From Sphagnum compactum (Eukaryota > Bryophyta > Sphagnopsida > Sphagnales): a stretch of DNA of 64,000 bases. Position numbers and translations under genes: made by a program. Below the pieces are notes generated by a model, which worked only from the letters and a program-made list of their open reading frames with translations, had not been told where the DNA came from and did no database searches. Positions 22,659-34,981 of this stretch are shown here, one piece after another; position 1 is the first letter of the stretch, and the number at the start of each line of letters is the position of its first letter. The DNA lies in NCBI GenBank assembly GCA_965153455.1, contig OZ234494.1, positions 23,126,001 through 23,190,000 on the forward strand. The letters run 5' to 3'.

Positions 22659-25600
22659 ATGGTGTTCTGCGGTAGTAGCAGCAGCAGTGCGTTTTCTTCC
22701 TCCAGCCCATGTAATCTGCAAGCAGTCGGTCCGGGGGACAGTAAAAGCTATGTTGGTGGTGATGGGGCGTCGGCTAGAGTATCGGCGTTGTGCAAGCGCC
22801 GCCGTTGTGGCGGCGGTGGGGTAAAGCAGCCGTTGCTGTCGCAGACATTTGTACCGGCAAATTCCAGCCCCAAATTGTCTCAAGGGCTGCTGCTGAAGAC
22901 TCCTAATGGGGCACCCCGGGGCCACAGATCAACTCTCTCAGGTTGGTTCAGAGACAAGCTCGCTCTGTCTCGGGGATTTGTGTCAAGAATGGGAAGTTGT
23001 TGTGCATGTTTTCATCATGGTGCGAGTCCAGGTCTCCATCTTGTCTTGTGCTCTTGGAAAGACACTAGTTGTTGTGTTTTGCACTGTTAAATTAGTATTG
23101 GGGTTGTTGTTCGTACGAGATTTTTTTGGGAGAGCTTTGAGGATGTTTTTGGCAGAATGGATAAATTGTTGGGAGCTTGCTTTTCGAGATATGTGGTTTG
23201 GTTTTTTGGGTCATGAAGATGTTAGCATCAGTTTGAGAATCCCTGGCATGAAAATCCAGTGGTTTTGCTGTGTTTGACTTCTGGTCTGTTTCTCTGGGTT
23301 TTAGTGTGGCTGCTGATGCTGTCGATTCAAGCAGTCATAAGTGAGCATGACAATAAACGAGTAGTCTGCTTTGGGGAGATGTTGATTGATTTTGTACCGA
23401 CGGTTGGAGGCGTGTCATTGGCGGAAGCCCCAGCATTTAAGAAAGCTCCTGGAGGTGCTCCTGCCAATGTTGCTGTTGGCATTGCAAGGCTTGGGGGTAA
23501 TGCTGCTTTTGTAGGCAAAGTGAGTTTCTTTGCACTCTGAAAATCAACCAAGCATCCACTCTTTTGATTTCTCCTTTTTGGACCCAACGAAAAGTGTTTC
23601 ATGGATTTGAATCTTCAGGTAGCCCATTGTCATTATCCCATGGATGACAATAAGCAAGCACCATACAGGAGTGTTGTTTTGTAACTTTTGTTCTGAGATG
23701 TTTTTTCAGGTGATCAAATCTATACTGGATGCTTTGTGCAGGTTGGGGATGATGAATTCGGTTACATGTTGGTTGACGTGCTCAAGGAGAATCGAGTTGA
23801 AACCAAGGGATGCCGGTTTGATGCAAATGCAAGGACTGCACTCGCATTTGTCACACTACGGCATGATGGGGAGAGGGAATTTATGTTTTATCGGAATCCA
23901 AGTGCAGACATGTTGTTTGAGCCCAAGGAACTTGATACAGACCTTCTCAGAGAGGTAGCTTTCCATCATCTCTCATTCTTTAGCGGCTCATCTACCACCA
24001 CATCTATGCTGCCCTCCCTGTTCAGGCGTGTTTCTGTGGGAACATAATCAGTATTGGGTTTTGCTGCTTTCTATCATTCAATTTTGTGGACTTTGTGCAC
24101 ATCATCATGTTTTGGCAAGAGAGTGAATCCCTTAGGAAGTGAGATATTATATACATCCAGTTCTCCTGTCATGCTCAGGGAATTTCAACCTATTGACAAT
24201 GACAAGGGGTGCACATGAAATGATAGGCTGGAATCTTGCATTATGGGTCAATCAGTTTGATAACTGAGCCCTCTCGCTCAACACATCTGGAAGCCATGCG
24301 AATTGCAAAAGAAGGAGGCGCAGTGCTGTCTTATGACCCCAATCTGCGGTTGCCCTTGTGGCCATCAGAAAAGGCAGCAAGAGAGGGCATCAAAAGTATT
24401 TGGGATCAGGCTGATATCATTAAGGTGCACTTACAATGAACCCATTTGTAAATTATTCCTTTAGAATGTCTGAGTGCCAATGAAAGCCAGGACTGTGCTG
24501 GATGGTATTCAATTCATTTGGGGAAAGCTGCTTGTGATGATTGTGGGAGGCACTTGGATGGTAACATTGAATATGTGTCTGTCTGGTTTTTGTATGTAGC
24601 TGTTCAGCTGGATGCAAAGTGTCTGGTGAACAGCTGTGATAGCAATACATGATGAGCTCAGTCAATTGCAATTTGTAAGAGACCTGACTTTGGAAACTTT
24701 CTCTGAATTATGGGTTTTGAAGGTGAGCGACGAGGAGGTGAAATTTCTCACAGGTGGAGATCCTACGAAAGATGAGAACAATTTGACTCTTTTCCACCCT
24801 GGTTGTAAGCTGATGCTGGTGACTGAAGGTGGAGAGGGATGTCGATATTATACCCCAGTATGTCAAAGCTCATTTTCCATTGTAGCTTTTTGTGACCACC
24901 TGGTTAGGTTTTCAGTGTTCATGTGGAAGAAAGAGCTGTTCTGGAAATCATGGCTGTTACAGGGTTCCTCTGTTGGGTGGTGATAAGGTTGTGGTGTGGA
25001 TGCTCTTATTGCTTGCAATCTCAAATGCACCTCTACATCAGCATTTCTGTGTTACAAGGGATTTGTAGAAATACGGATCTTGCTCTTGGGTGTGCAAACC
25101 TTCTGCAAAGTAGTGATGTTACTGCTGCTCTCTCATTCTCATTGCTCTGTTCAAAGAGTGTGTCATGTCTACAAGGAATGAACTTGGAGTTCCAACCAGT
25201 TTTCCCTGGTTTTTTTCAGCTTCTTCAAACATTATGCATCAACCCTCTAGAGATGCCCATGCCTTGTACTACATCTAGTCCCTGGAAATGTGCAAATGCC
25301 CTCCATATGTGGTGCTGGGTGATCCCTCACACATTTTTTCTAGTAAAATATGGTTGAGGCCACAATATAGGTTACACCTGGTAGAGTTGGTTGCAATACT
25401 GACATGTTATGTCCTTTGATGAAAATGCAGAAATTTAGAGGAAGAGTTGACTCAGTCAAAGTGCAAGTGGTGGACACCACCGGGGCTGGTGATGCATTTT
25501 GTGCTGGCATTTTGATCCAGCTTGGAAAGGACTTATCAATCTTGGAGGCAAGAGCACATGCCACTCTTTTTTGTTGTAGATGCTGTACTGCTTCATTAGA

Positions 25601-25967
25601 AATCTCTTGATTTTCATGCTATGCAGAAGTTCGCCAGACTTCTTCTCCTATGGTTTGGGTATTAGAAATGGCGAGAGAGCAGCATATGCTCGCAGAATAT
25701 AACAGATATGCTATAAAAAGGAATGTGTAAGTTGGTGGAGCTCAACTTTTTTTGCATTCTTTTTTACTCTGATCCAGGGGTTCCTGAAATTGTCAGACTG
25801 ACACTGGTGACTGGCTCTTGTGGGACTCACAGAATGAAGGTCGGTTGCGTGAAGCCCTCAAGTTTGCAAATGCTTGTGGTGCCATCACAACAACAGAGAG
25901 AGGCGCAATCCCGTCTCTTCCTGACATGGACACTGTGATGAGGTGTATAAGTAAAGTCCTTGCATGA
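22659..25967 (+). CDS. Fructokinase, pfkB family carbohydrate kinase
   Basis: Seven exons: 22659-22941, 23305-23519, 23742-23954, 24227-24424, 24723-24857, 25431-25547, 25833-25967; phases agree and give 431 aa. The domain starts [17 protein letters not shown], followed by the substrate loop [18 protein letters not shown], the [10 protein letters not shown] segment, [20 protein letters not shown] and the pfkB signature DTTGAGDAF, whose aspartate (~369) is the expected catalytic base; it ends ERGAIPSLP. The family phosphorylates fructose to fructose-6-phosphate with ATP. About 100 residues rich in Ser, Cys and Arg precede the kinase domain and look like a plastid transit peptide. Exon 2 could instead start at 23335 in the same phase, removing ten hydrophobic residues. 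The last intron (25548-25832) has a GC donor, GAG/GCAAGA. The gene is convergent with the decayed gene ending at 26106. Confidence 0.92.
25548..25832 (+). other. GC-AG intron in the fructokinase gene
   Basis: Exon 6 ends TTGGAG and the intron begins GCAAGA, ending ACTCACAG before AATGAAGGTCGG. This junction gives the family-conserved [18 protein letters not shown] in phase. The nearest GT downstream would add an unrelated cysteine-rich extension before a stop. Confidence 0.7.
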
Positions 25968-28344
25968 GAAAATTCTGTTTGGTCACTTTCCTTCCACTGA
26001 GTTGTTTCAATATGAATTTCTATATAAAAGGGCACACATTTCATGAACCTCTCTTGAGAGCATTTGTTCAACAATGTAGAAAAATATAAACTAAAAACAT
26101 ACCAGTTATTCATCTGTGCTCAAGGAGCAAATGTCGGCAATATATTCCGTGGGTGTCTTTACTTGGGAAGACTGTTTCAAATTATGTGAACCCTTCTGAC
26201 TCATTTTCACAAAGAGTGGCGTTTGATGCCCCTGCTCCAGATAGACCATGCCAATCACATCTTCCAAGGTCAGATTCCTCTTGGCATGGCTGTACAAGAT
26301 GGTGGTACCGCCACCAAGCCCAGAGCCACATAAAAGAGTAAAAAAAATTAAAATTCAAAGAGGACTGATGAAAAAAAGGAAGGATGGAGCATCATCCTTA
26401 ACAAAATGCTCCTCATGAACAACTTGCCAAAATGGGCTGAGAGATTGGCTCTCGGGCATCATGTAAGCCAAAGCTTGCAATGCACTTATACTCATGAAAA
26501 GCTAGAAAACTGCAAAATCGAAGTGTGATTTGGAAGGAACTAGAACCTGGATCCTAATGATGCAGACAGTAATGAATACTGCTACTCAAGGAATGTTGTG
26601 ATCCAGGAGCAATTGGTCAGTGGTTATTGCGTGTCTCGATTTGCTTGTGCAGTTCCAAGTAGGAAAGTAGTAGCCCAGATAATGGCAGAGAAAGATGCAC
26701 AATTGTGAGAAAATTAGTGCAGAATAAACAAACATCATTTTGCATGCCAAACTTGAGCATATAACAAGAAGGCATAGAACTTTCACACATCAAGAGCTTT
26801 GCAATTTCTGGCACAGCCCCAGACCTGCACAACAGGAATCACACCTTCGATAATGAACTAACTAAGTACACACACTCCCCACAATGGATGGGCTGAAGTC
26901 TTCCTATCAATCTAAGCAGACAGACTGGCCAAACTAATCCACATTGAACCCTAAAGTATGTAAAGAGAGCACTCTCCCAGTGAGGTGTTTAGGATTCAGT
27001 GACAACCATTTCCATCCACATGAGCCACAAGGACAATGCCGCCTTTTAAAGGGTATTGATGAAGCACACCTGTCAGCAGTCACCAAAACTAAGGAGGAGG
27101 GTGTCTTGTAAAGGTTGGCAGCCTGTGGCATATGGCTTGCAAAGAGGTGTGCCACACCGTCTTTGCTCCATGCTATGCCAAGGTCTGATGACACTGCCGC
27201 CTCAAGCAGAGCAGGGTTACCAATGGACCACTGACCCAGGTGCGAATAACACCACTGTTGCATCTCTGCAACAATAACCTGATCCCTCCAACCCAACACA
27301 AATTTAGTCAGTATCTCACAACACAGTGTCACTCTGCCTTCTTCATAAAAGTAACAGGATGGAGGTGTATCCGAACAAAGCTCTGAATATATATAATTCT
27401 CTCTACCTGCAGTTGCTCCTCACCACAAATATGTCAAGGTGGAAGAAAAAAAAAGAGTGTTCTGAGTTCTGACCTTGAAAACAGAGGGAGAGCATTACAA
27501 GAAGTGAGATTGGGTGATGCCAAGGCAGCCAATGAGCTCTCCACGGTTTCTGTGTCATTTTCCATGCCAGGGTCTAGAAACAATTAATGATGCAATGGGT
27601 GATCATCCAAGCAACAGTGGGGAACTAGCAACCAACAAATGTAAAGGTTCCAAAGTCAATTCCTTGGACTTTGTGATTGCCCAACAATGTTAAGTTAAAA
27701 GCAGAGGCCGAAAAATTTCATGCTCAAGCTATGCACAAGCTGAATACTTTTGCACTCAACATTTTTGGGATGTTTTACAGCTGCATAGGAAAGTCAATAT
27801 TTCAGAGCTAACCCGTAATTTGAGGCAACATAGACTGTGAGAGGAAACGCATCATGAGATGCCACTCGTGTCGGTGCTGGGTTGAGGATGATAGACAAAA
27901 TCAATGCAGCTGAGGGATTGTCAGGAATGGTGCACACTTTGGCATCAACATGGGGTGATGACCCAACAGCACCATCCTGCACATAAAGCGAACCTGCTGA
28001 TGATAGATGTGATGTCACCTGCACATGTGAAATAATGATTCTGATTTCTAACATCAATGCACAGCAAATTGAATAAGGTTCTGAAAGAAATTCCAAATTC
28101 TGTGTCTTCTTCACGAATCAGGAACCTCCTCTCTCACAGGTGCATCATCCCTCAACATCTGACCACTGTACCTAAACATGGATATAAACTAACTGACTAA
28201 ACTCCTTAAAAAGGCTGTTGAACTGAGCTTTGCTGATGTCTTTTGCTCCCACAGAGTAAGATCCCCGTGTGTAGACTATTGTAGGAGATGTTGGCTCTAT
28301 ATTCCCAGATCCAGCCATGATGTTGTTAACAGAAGCAAGGTCCT

Positions 28345-28452
28345 CTCTGAAGTCAGAAACAATGAAATGGTTGGAAAGCTGCAACATTCTATTTTTTGCT
28401 CTGAAGTCAGAAACATGACATGGTTTGAAAGCTGCACCATTCCATTTCTGCT
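28345..28452 (-). repeat. 53-bp tandem duplication within the decayed gene
   Basis: On the minus strand CAGCTTTCAAACCATGTCAT... is repeated 53 bp later as CAGCTTTCCAACCATTTCAT..., both running into TTTCTGACTTCAGAG. The copies differ by a few substitutions and one indel. 53 is not a multiple of three, so the duplication breaks the reading frame; copy 2 keeps the frame that continues downstream. Confidence 0.8.
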
Positions 28453-28748
28453 CTGAAACTCTTTTGCCAACAAGCATGCAAGTTCCAGAGACAGGAAAGA
28501 CTCATCACCAGACCTGGAACAGTAGCATTATGCTTTGTCACCTCTTTCTCCTTCAGATTACAATAAGCATCCCCTTGTGGAAGGAACTTCTTTAGATGCA
28601 CGAGCCCAGTTCAACATATGGTTCACACCTGGACCTTCTTTGTTCAGATGACCTCAAAAACTATTGTCAGAATCAAGGTCTCAACATCTCAAGGTTTCCT
28701 ATTCCTGCAACAGCGAAGAACACATCTGCCAGGTGACCAATCTCATGC

Positions 28749-28751
<3 letters not shown>

Positions 28752-28780
<29 letters not shown>
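28752..28780. repeat. (GA)n microsatellite in a short intron-like gap
   Basis: About 14 GA dinucleotides. On the minus strand the CT tract sits between the donor-like AAG/GTCAGAG at 28795 and the acceptor-like CATGAG at 28742, where a polypyrimidine tract would be expected. Confidence 0.9.
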
Positions 28781-29021
28781 CATACATTCTCTGACCTTGG
28801 GAACATGATTGTCTCCTCATGGCCACGGGATCCACCACCATAAATTGTGAACTCCCATCAAGAAATTCCCATAAGAAGGAGACCCAACCATCAGAACAAA
28901 GGCGAGAGATATCACATCCTCCTATGGAGAGAGATGAACATTCCCACAATCTCCTGGAGTTGCAAAAGCACATAACCCATGAAGTCACTGGTGATAAAAA
29001 ATTAAACAATGTACCTTGCTA

Positions 29022-32000
29022 TTAGGATATGCAGACATTCCCGCAGAGAAAGGAAGGAGATGAAGACAGAAACTCTAAAGAGCCAGAGATTTGCACAGAA
29101 AAGGCCAAAGAGGTTCTTCCTTTACTATGAAGGCGCTGAGAGAGGATAACATCTCGAGGGATGGCAATCAAATGGACAAATGCACAAAATTTCTCATAAA
29201 CATATGCAGTGCGAAGTACTAGGAGTACAACAAAAAGCCTTTGAGAGAGGCAAATTGGATTCAATTCACAATGAAGATGAATGCTAATTTTTGCAAACCA
29301 CATGCAATAGACATGGAAACAAATGAGAGACAATTGAAATAAATCACGGGAGAAATACTTCAAGGAAAAGAAGAAGATCGAAACTATAAATGCACCCACA
29401 CACATCCAATTGAAATCCTTGGTATGACCAATTTGATAACTTTTATAATATAAAAACTAAAATAAATCGTGTGTCAAAGAGTGTTTATCAAGGTGTGAGA
29501 ACTAGTCACAATAGAAGTTGAGTTTGTTGATGTTAGTGATGATGAGATTGTACCTTAGACACAAAAATGTTTCACACACTCCACAAAATCATGATGAAAC
29601 ACAAGGTGTTGTTCCTTTTGTTTGTTCCGATCCTCCAAGAACTAGGACCACTTACCTACTTGAAGTTCAAAGCAAAGCTAATCAAAGTGCATCACAAAGA
29701 AAAAAACGGGAAATTATATGCAAGAGATTTTTCGATTGTAGAAGTCATCAAGGACATTTCAAAGAGTGTAAAGGAAATAGGAAAATGAAGATGGATGTGA
29801 TAGAAAGAATTATTATTCAAATTTTAGAAAGCGAGAAAGTTAGGAGAGATGTTAATTCAAGTGGTAAATTCAATTGAAATGTATGTGATCTCATGTTTGT
29901 TGTTTGTAGGTTGGAGGATGGGTAAACATTAACCCCATAATTTGAATGTGATAAATATAGTTGACACCCTAAATGTAATGCTATGGTGGAAATGTTCTTA
30001 ACCAATTAAGTGTTTTCCTACATGCATCAAGGCCAAATGTCTATGTTATACTATGGCAAATGTTGTTACCAAACTTCTTGTTGAACTTATCATGCTTGAT
30101 CTAAAATTTGTGATGCACAATGTGAAAGTTTTCTTTTTGTTTTCTTGTTTTTAGTTGTAATGGTTGTTGTTGGTCATTGCCTTTGGCTTAGCTAGTCTGG
30201 CCATGTTCTTCTCATTGTCACTCACAAAATCTCTTATTATCTTTAAAGTTGAACGTCATGGGTAAGCTTAGGTGCAAGTGGTTCTTGAGCCAAAAGATTA
30301 GGCAATGAGGCCATCAAAAGGTGTTATAATGCATTTGCAATAATGAGATGCTAGACTTGAGGAGTTGGTTTGTTTTCAAAAATATAATGTTTGCAAAACA
30401 CAATGTTACAATTAGACCTATGTTTAGACCTATGCTTTCTAAGTTGGGCTCCACAAAATTGAAATCCTAAGATAGAGGGCCCAATCTATGGATTTTGAGG
30501 TGATCAAATGTTTGTGATGAAATTGATGTACATGATTCTTGGACCCATAAGAAGGATAATGATATTTCTTCTTTGAATTTTTGAGACACGTGTTTGTGAT
30601 TGGGGGAGATGATTTTGAGTTTTTATCAAATGACGTGTAACAAAATATATGTAAACTTTTATTTTTTCATAAAATAAACAAAGTTTAACCTCCCCAAAGT
30701 TTGTGAGTTTGTTTATATTATTGGGAAGTAAAAAAAATTGGTGAACATAAGCAGCATTGCAAAACATGAAAATATTTAAGGGGCTTAAATGGTAGTGTGA
30801 GGAGGACATTAAGAGTTTGTGTAGATTGTGGAAGAAGATGACTTGGGGTATGGGAGCAAGTGGAAATTCAATAACCAAAATAAATCCCAAATTTGATTTG
30901 ACAAGTCATACAAGAAGAGAACCGCCATGGAAACAAGCGGAAAAAACCATATGTATGGGCACCTCCCATGTACCAAGGGTATTTTGAGAAAACCTGAATC
31001 ATCTTACATCATTTTCATGCAACTTTTTGAATTGAAACCTAAAGCTTTTAGATTTCCTTCATGGTTATTATTTTCATGTGTGCATTAGTTGTAAGTACTT
31101 GAGCAAATCCACTATAGTTGAATCATGATGGGTGCATAAGTTGCACTTTTGTGAAATTGGTCATGACAACATTGTTTAGGAACCTTTATAATACATGTTA
31201 ATGAAACTTAATTTGAATCTCAAATGTGTGAACCATTGGTGAAACCTTCTTCAACATTCATTTCCAAATTCAAAACCTTTATGTCATTAATCTACGTATA
31301 CAAGGGGTCTAAGTTGCCAATTCTTCTACCAAATTGATGATTTCACATGAATGAAGACTCACAAAAGAGCAAAAAATGAATTTTTAAAAAAAAATCACAA
31401 TGAAAATATTTACATTACAAAGTGTTTGTGCAATCAAAAAAATGCACAACAAAATGACTATGAAATTACAAATTTTCCCAACAACTAAAATACACCAATT
31501 ACACCATGTAATCAAATAACTAACATAAATCACACTAAACATGACTAATGAAACACACATTGATGCTATTCTTACATAGTTGTGAGCAACTTTTGTTTTT
31601 TCATATTTGTTTCCAAACTTACTTATATCCTCACATGATTTTAATAAATAATGAAAATTGAAATATCAATTGAAGGAAGTTGCAAATATTGTTGATTTTA
31701 ACCAATAGTATGTGGGAATATATTTCACCCCAATTTTACCCATTAGATATGTATACAAGAAATCATATAACCCAATGTAATATGTTTTCCAAATTTATAT
31801 ACTGCAAAAAATGAATACCTTTTTGTTAGGTGCATGACATTCTTATAACCTATGCATAATCTTTTTGCACATGATTTATGCATAAGCGAAAATTATATGC
31901 CATATTTTGTGAGTTTGAATAAATAGGGTTTAGGGTAAATAAGAACTATAACATACATGTCATATGATAAGGTCGCCCAAAAATGATTGAGCGATGCATA

Positions 32001-34280
32001 GAATTTTGCAATGCAACATTTTAACTTGTGCTATTGAATGAATGATTTTAAAGTTACAAATCTAAGCAAGTTCTACCAAAGGGAACCAAATTGATTAAGA
32101 ATTAAAAATTTTAAAAGCCGAAAACAAACTTTATATAATTATCAAGTTCAATTTGCCTAGATATTGAAATAGTTTGGTAGGTAGTAAAATTACTTACAAA
32201 CCTTGTGATTCTAAACGAGTTGTATTCTCAAAATTTTACAAAGTTGTCAAGAGTTATTATATAGCAATATGTGTAGCCACCAATGTCATAAGTGCACAAC
32301 AAAGTTGTAAGTTAAAGGAATTACCATTCTCAATGATCAAATGATAGACACATTCAAAAACATTTGTGATGAAATATGCCAACAAAAGGAATACATTTCC
32401 GTGGCAAGGGAATTCATTCCAAAGTGATGAAAAACATCAAAAATCTATTGTGGTTTGGTTCTAAGTAATGATCTTCTTTCTACAAGTGCCTAAGAAATAA
32501 AAGAAGAAAAAAACCTCTAAATTTCAAAAATGAAGTTTAAATACTTTATAAATTTTGGGTGCAATCCATTTTCAAAAGGTTACCAAAGGTGTTTTAGTAG
32601 AGGTAGTGCTGATCAAAATACTTGGTTGATACCCTTGTCAAACCTCAAATGACCCTTTCAAAAGGTTATCATCTTTAAATTTATCACCTATTGACCTAAA
32701 ACTTAGTCTAAACTTTATTATTTCAGCTGTCCAATGGTTACCAAAAGTTCAAAAATTCAAAAAAATTCTTCATTTAACATCCTAAATATAAAGACAATCA
32801 ATAGCTATTTGATTTTCATGTTACAATGTTGTCACTAGTTAGATCTTATTCATCACATAGTAGATTTAAGGGCTTTCAATAACTCTTCGATTTTTAGGTA
32901 GCATTTCTAATTTTTCTTAATCTTACAATCGAATTGCTTTTACTTGTTTATTTTGTGAGTAATAGACTCAACATATAAACAAAATATGCACAAAACTATT
33001 GAAGTTTTCATTTGTAAACAACCCTTTTTATTTTTGCTACAATTTGCACAAATGCTAAATTTTATTTTTTTTTATTTTTTTTAAATGAGAGAAAAAAAAT
33101 CCATCGTAGATTTTTTTTGAGGAAAAATTGCAAATTTTCAAATTTTCTTGTGAAAAAAATCTTGCCACAATTCCCCTCTACTTCTAGCTTAGTAGTAGTT
33201 TTTGTGTTTAATTTTTAAATGTTGATATGGGTTCTATTAATTAACCTATAGCCATTTAGTGCGAGATTGCTTTTGGGATGCTTGCAATTGATGCTATATC
33301 AAAAAAAATTGAAGGAAAAAAAAAACCTTGCAAATAATTGAAAATTTTGTGAATGATTGTTGTTTGTGTATTGAACTCCTCATAAGGGACTAAAAGGTGT
33401 CCCTATTTTATTGAATTTTTGCTTTTGAGAAACCCACACAATATGGCATCCATCCATCCATTTGGGCCACTATCTCCAAACTACCTTGTGAAATTTACAA
33501 CGTATGCATGGATGACAAAATTGTCATCCACCATGCATTACATTATTTAATGAAAAGAACAAAGTTTTTTAAATGACATCCTAATCAATGTTTTTTTTTT
33601 AAAAATTGAAGAAGGAAGTGGCGATCATCCCAAAGGTAGATTTAGCCTTTATTAACTATTCTTTTTTAGAAATTTGTTGAAAGCTTCCTTCAAACAATAG
33701 CCAAGTGGCAAAGAGACTTTCTCAGGCAATGGAAAATTGGCAATAGACTTTTGAGGGCAAAAGAATTGGTGACATTTTCTTCAAAAACCAATATTAACCT
33801 CTTTTTTTTTGGTGTAAACAAAAATATTCATAAAAAAACCAAGAATGCAACATAAATAAATAAATAAATAAATAAATTATTTATTTATTATTACTTTTTC
33901 TTTTTGGGTGGCCGTGGTGCAAAAAATTGCTACAAATGGAAACACCGCTCTAAATTGTGTACCTAGGATGCCACTTCTTGATTTCTAGGATAAAAATTTA
34001 AGAATAAAATAAAATGTGGGTCCATTACTAAGGAAGAAGAATCCATATAAATTTATTTTTAAAAAAAATAAAAATAAAAATAAAACCGGAACCAAACCGA
34101 ACCAAACTTCCAATACTCATAAAAGCCAATTGGGAACTGAGGTTGGGGACATAAGTTTTGGTTCCTGGGCCAATCAGAACATTGGGTTGCATTATTCTTT
34201 TTTCTCTTTTTTGAAATAAAAAGAAAACAAAAAGAAAAAGCCTATTTGGTCCATTTTTTTACCTACCCTACAAATAATTT
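29022..34280. other. Intergenic A+T-rich region
   Basis: Over 5 kb without a recognisable gene. Weakly open plus-strand frames at 29,518-29,877 read KREIICKRFFDCRSHQGHFK, which might be a fragment of an old element's zinc-knuckle-like region, but it is not supported further. A (TAAA)n tract at 33,853-33,896 is palindromic with (TTTA)n. The remainder shows nothing I can name. Confidence 0.45.
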
Positions 34281-34284
34281 GCAT

Positions 34285-34890
34285 TTGAGGTCCATCCATC
34301 CGTCCATCCATCCATCCATCTATTCCATCCATTCAGTCATTCTTTTCATTTCCATTCTGTACAGTCATTTTATTTGGTTGCAGAATTTGACACCGCTGCT
34401 TTATCATCCATCCATCCACATACGTAGAACCAACGTAGAGTTTCCATCCAGGAAAATGATTTTCTTTTTCGGTTCCCATTTCACATCACCGCTTCATTGT
34501 CCATCTATCTACATCTATCTGATGGATGGAGACTTAGAACTTAGAGTTTTCATCCAAGAAGATGATTTTATTTGGTTCACATTTTTCACACCACCACTAA
34601 CTTCATCCTTCATTCATCCATCCATCCAACCTATGTGGAACCAACTTAGGGTTTTCATCCATCCAGGAAGATGTATAAATTGATTTGTTTGGTTTCAAAA
34701 GTTTTCACACCACCGCTTCATCATTCAACCATCCACGTACTCAGAGCCAAGTTAGGGTTTTCATCCATCCAGGAAGATGATGATGTACATAATTGGGTTT
34801 CCAGAATCTCACACCAACCACCGCTTTCATCATTTCATCCATCTATCCATCCACATAGGTTCGAACAAACCTAGAGTTTTCATCCAGTAA
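34285..34890. repeat. CATC-rich tandem repeat region
   Basis: Begins with a (CATC)n microsatellite (34,290-34,335) and continues as about five degenerate units of roughly 100-140 bp. Each combines TTCACACCACCGCTTCATC, a run of ATCC, and TTAGGGTTTTCATCCATCC followed by AGGAAGATGA. Long plus-strand frames across it are repeat translation (HPSIHPSI) and not a gene. Confidence 0.85.
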
Positions 34891-34981
34891 CATGACCCTT
34901 GACCCTTGGGCTTTGACCGGAATCAAGAAGTCAAACCCAGCAGCAGCAGGCTCTAGTATAGCCAAAGAGTTATTCGGGTCA

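Larger units (their letters stand above)
26106..28921 (-). pseudogene. Decayed multi-exon gene of unrecognised family
   Basis: Seven blocks on the minus strand read as one protein when joined at plausible splice sites: 28921-28796, 28741-~28680, ~28650-28560, ~28513-28400, 28346 (or further upstream)-28190, 28018-27813, 27285-27070 and 26289-26106. The last four have matching phases and give about 235 open residues, including RGSYSVGAKDISKAQF, VASHDAFPLTVYVASNYG, SSDLGIAWSKDGVAHLF and RNLTLEDVIGMVYLEQG before a TAA. Upstream blocks include SPSYGNFLMGVHNLWWWIPW and IGHLADVFFAVAGIGNLEML. Damage: an in-frame TGA at 28819-28817, a frame break with stops near 28,650, and a 53-bp tandem duplication (about 28,345-28,452) that shifts frame. 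I do not recognise the family. A shorter live gene starting at the ATG at 28318 is possible. Confidence 0.55.

Noticed and set aside
24923-25357. 144-codon plus-strand frame in the fructokinase gene
   Set aside because: Falls in the intron between exons 5 and 6; the flanking exons join in phase without it.
29518-29877. Frame with a CxxxF...GHFKEC stretch considered as a retroelement zinc knuckle
   Set aside because: Spacing does not fit CX2CX4HX4C and no other retroelement domain is nearby.
34246-34683. 145-codon plus-strand frame rich in HPSI
   Set aside because: It translates the CATC tandem repeat; the periodicity is that of the DNA repeat.
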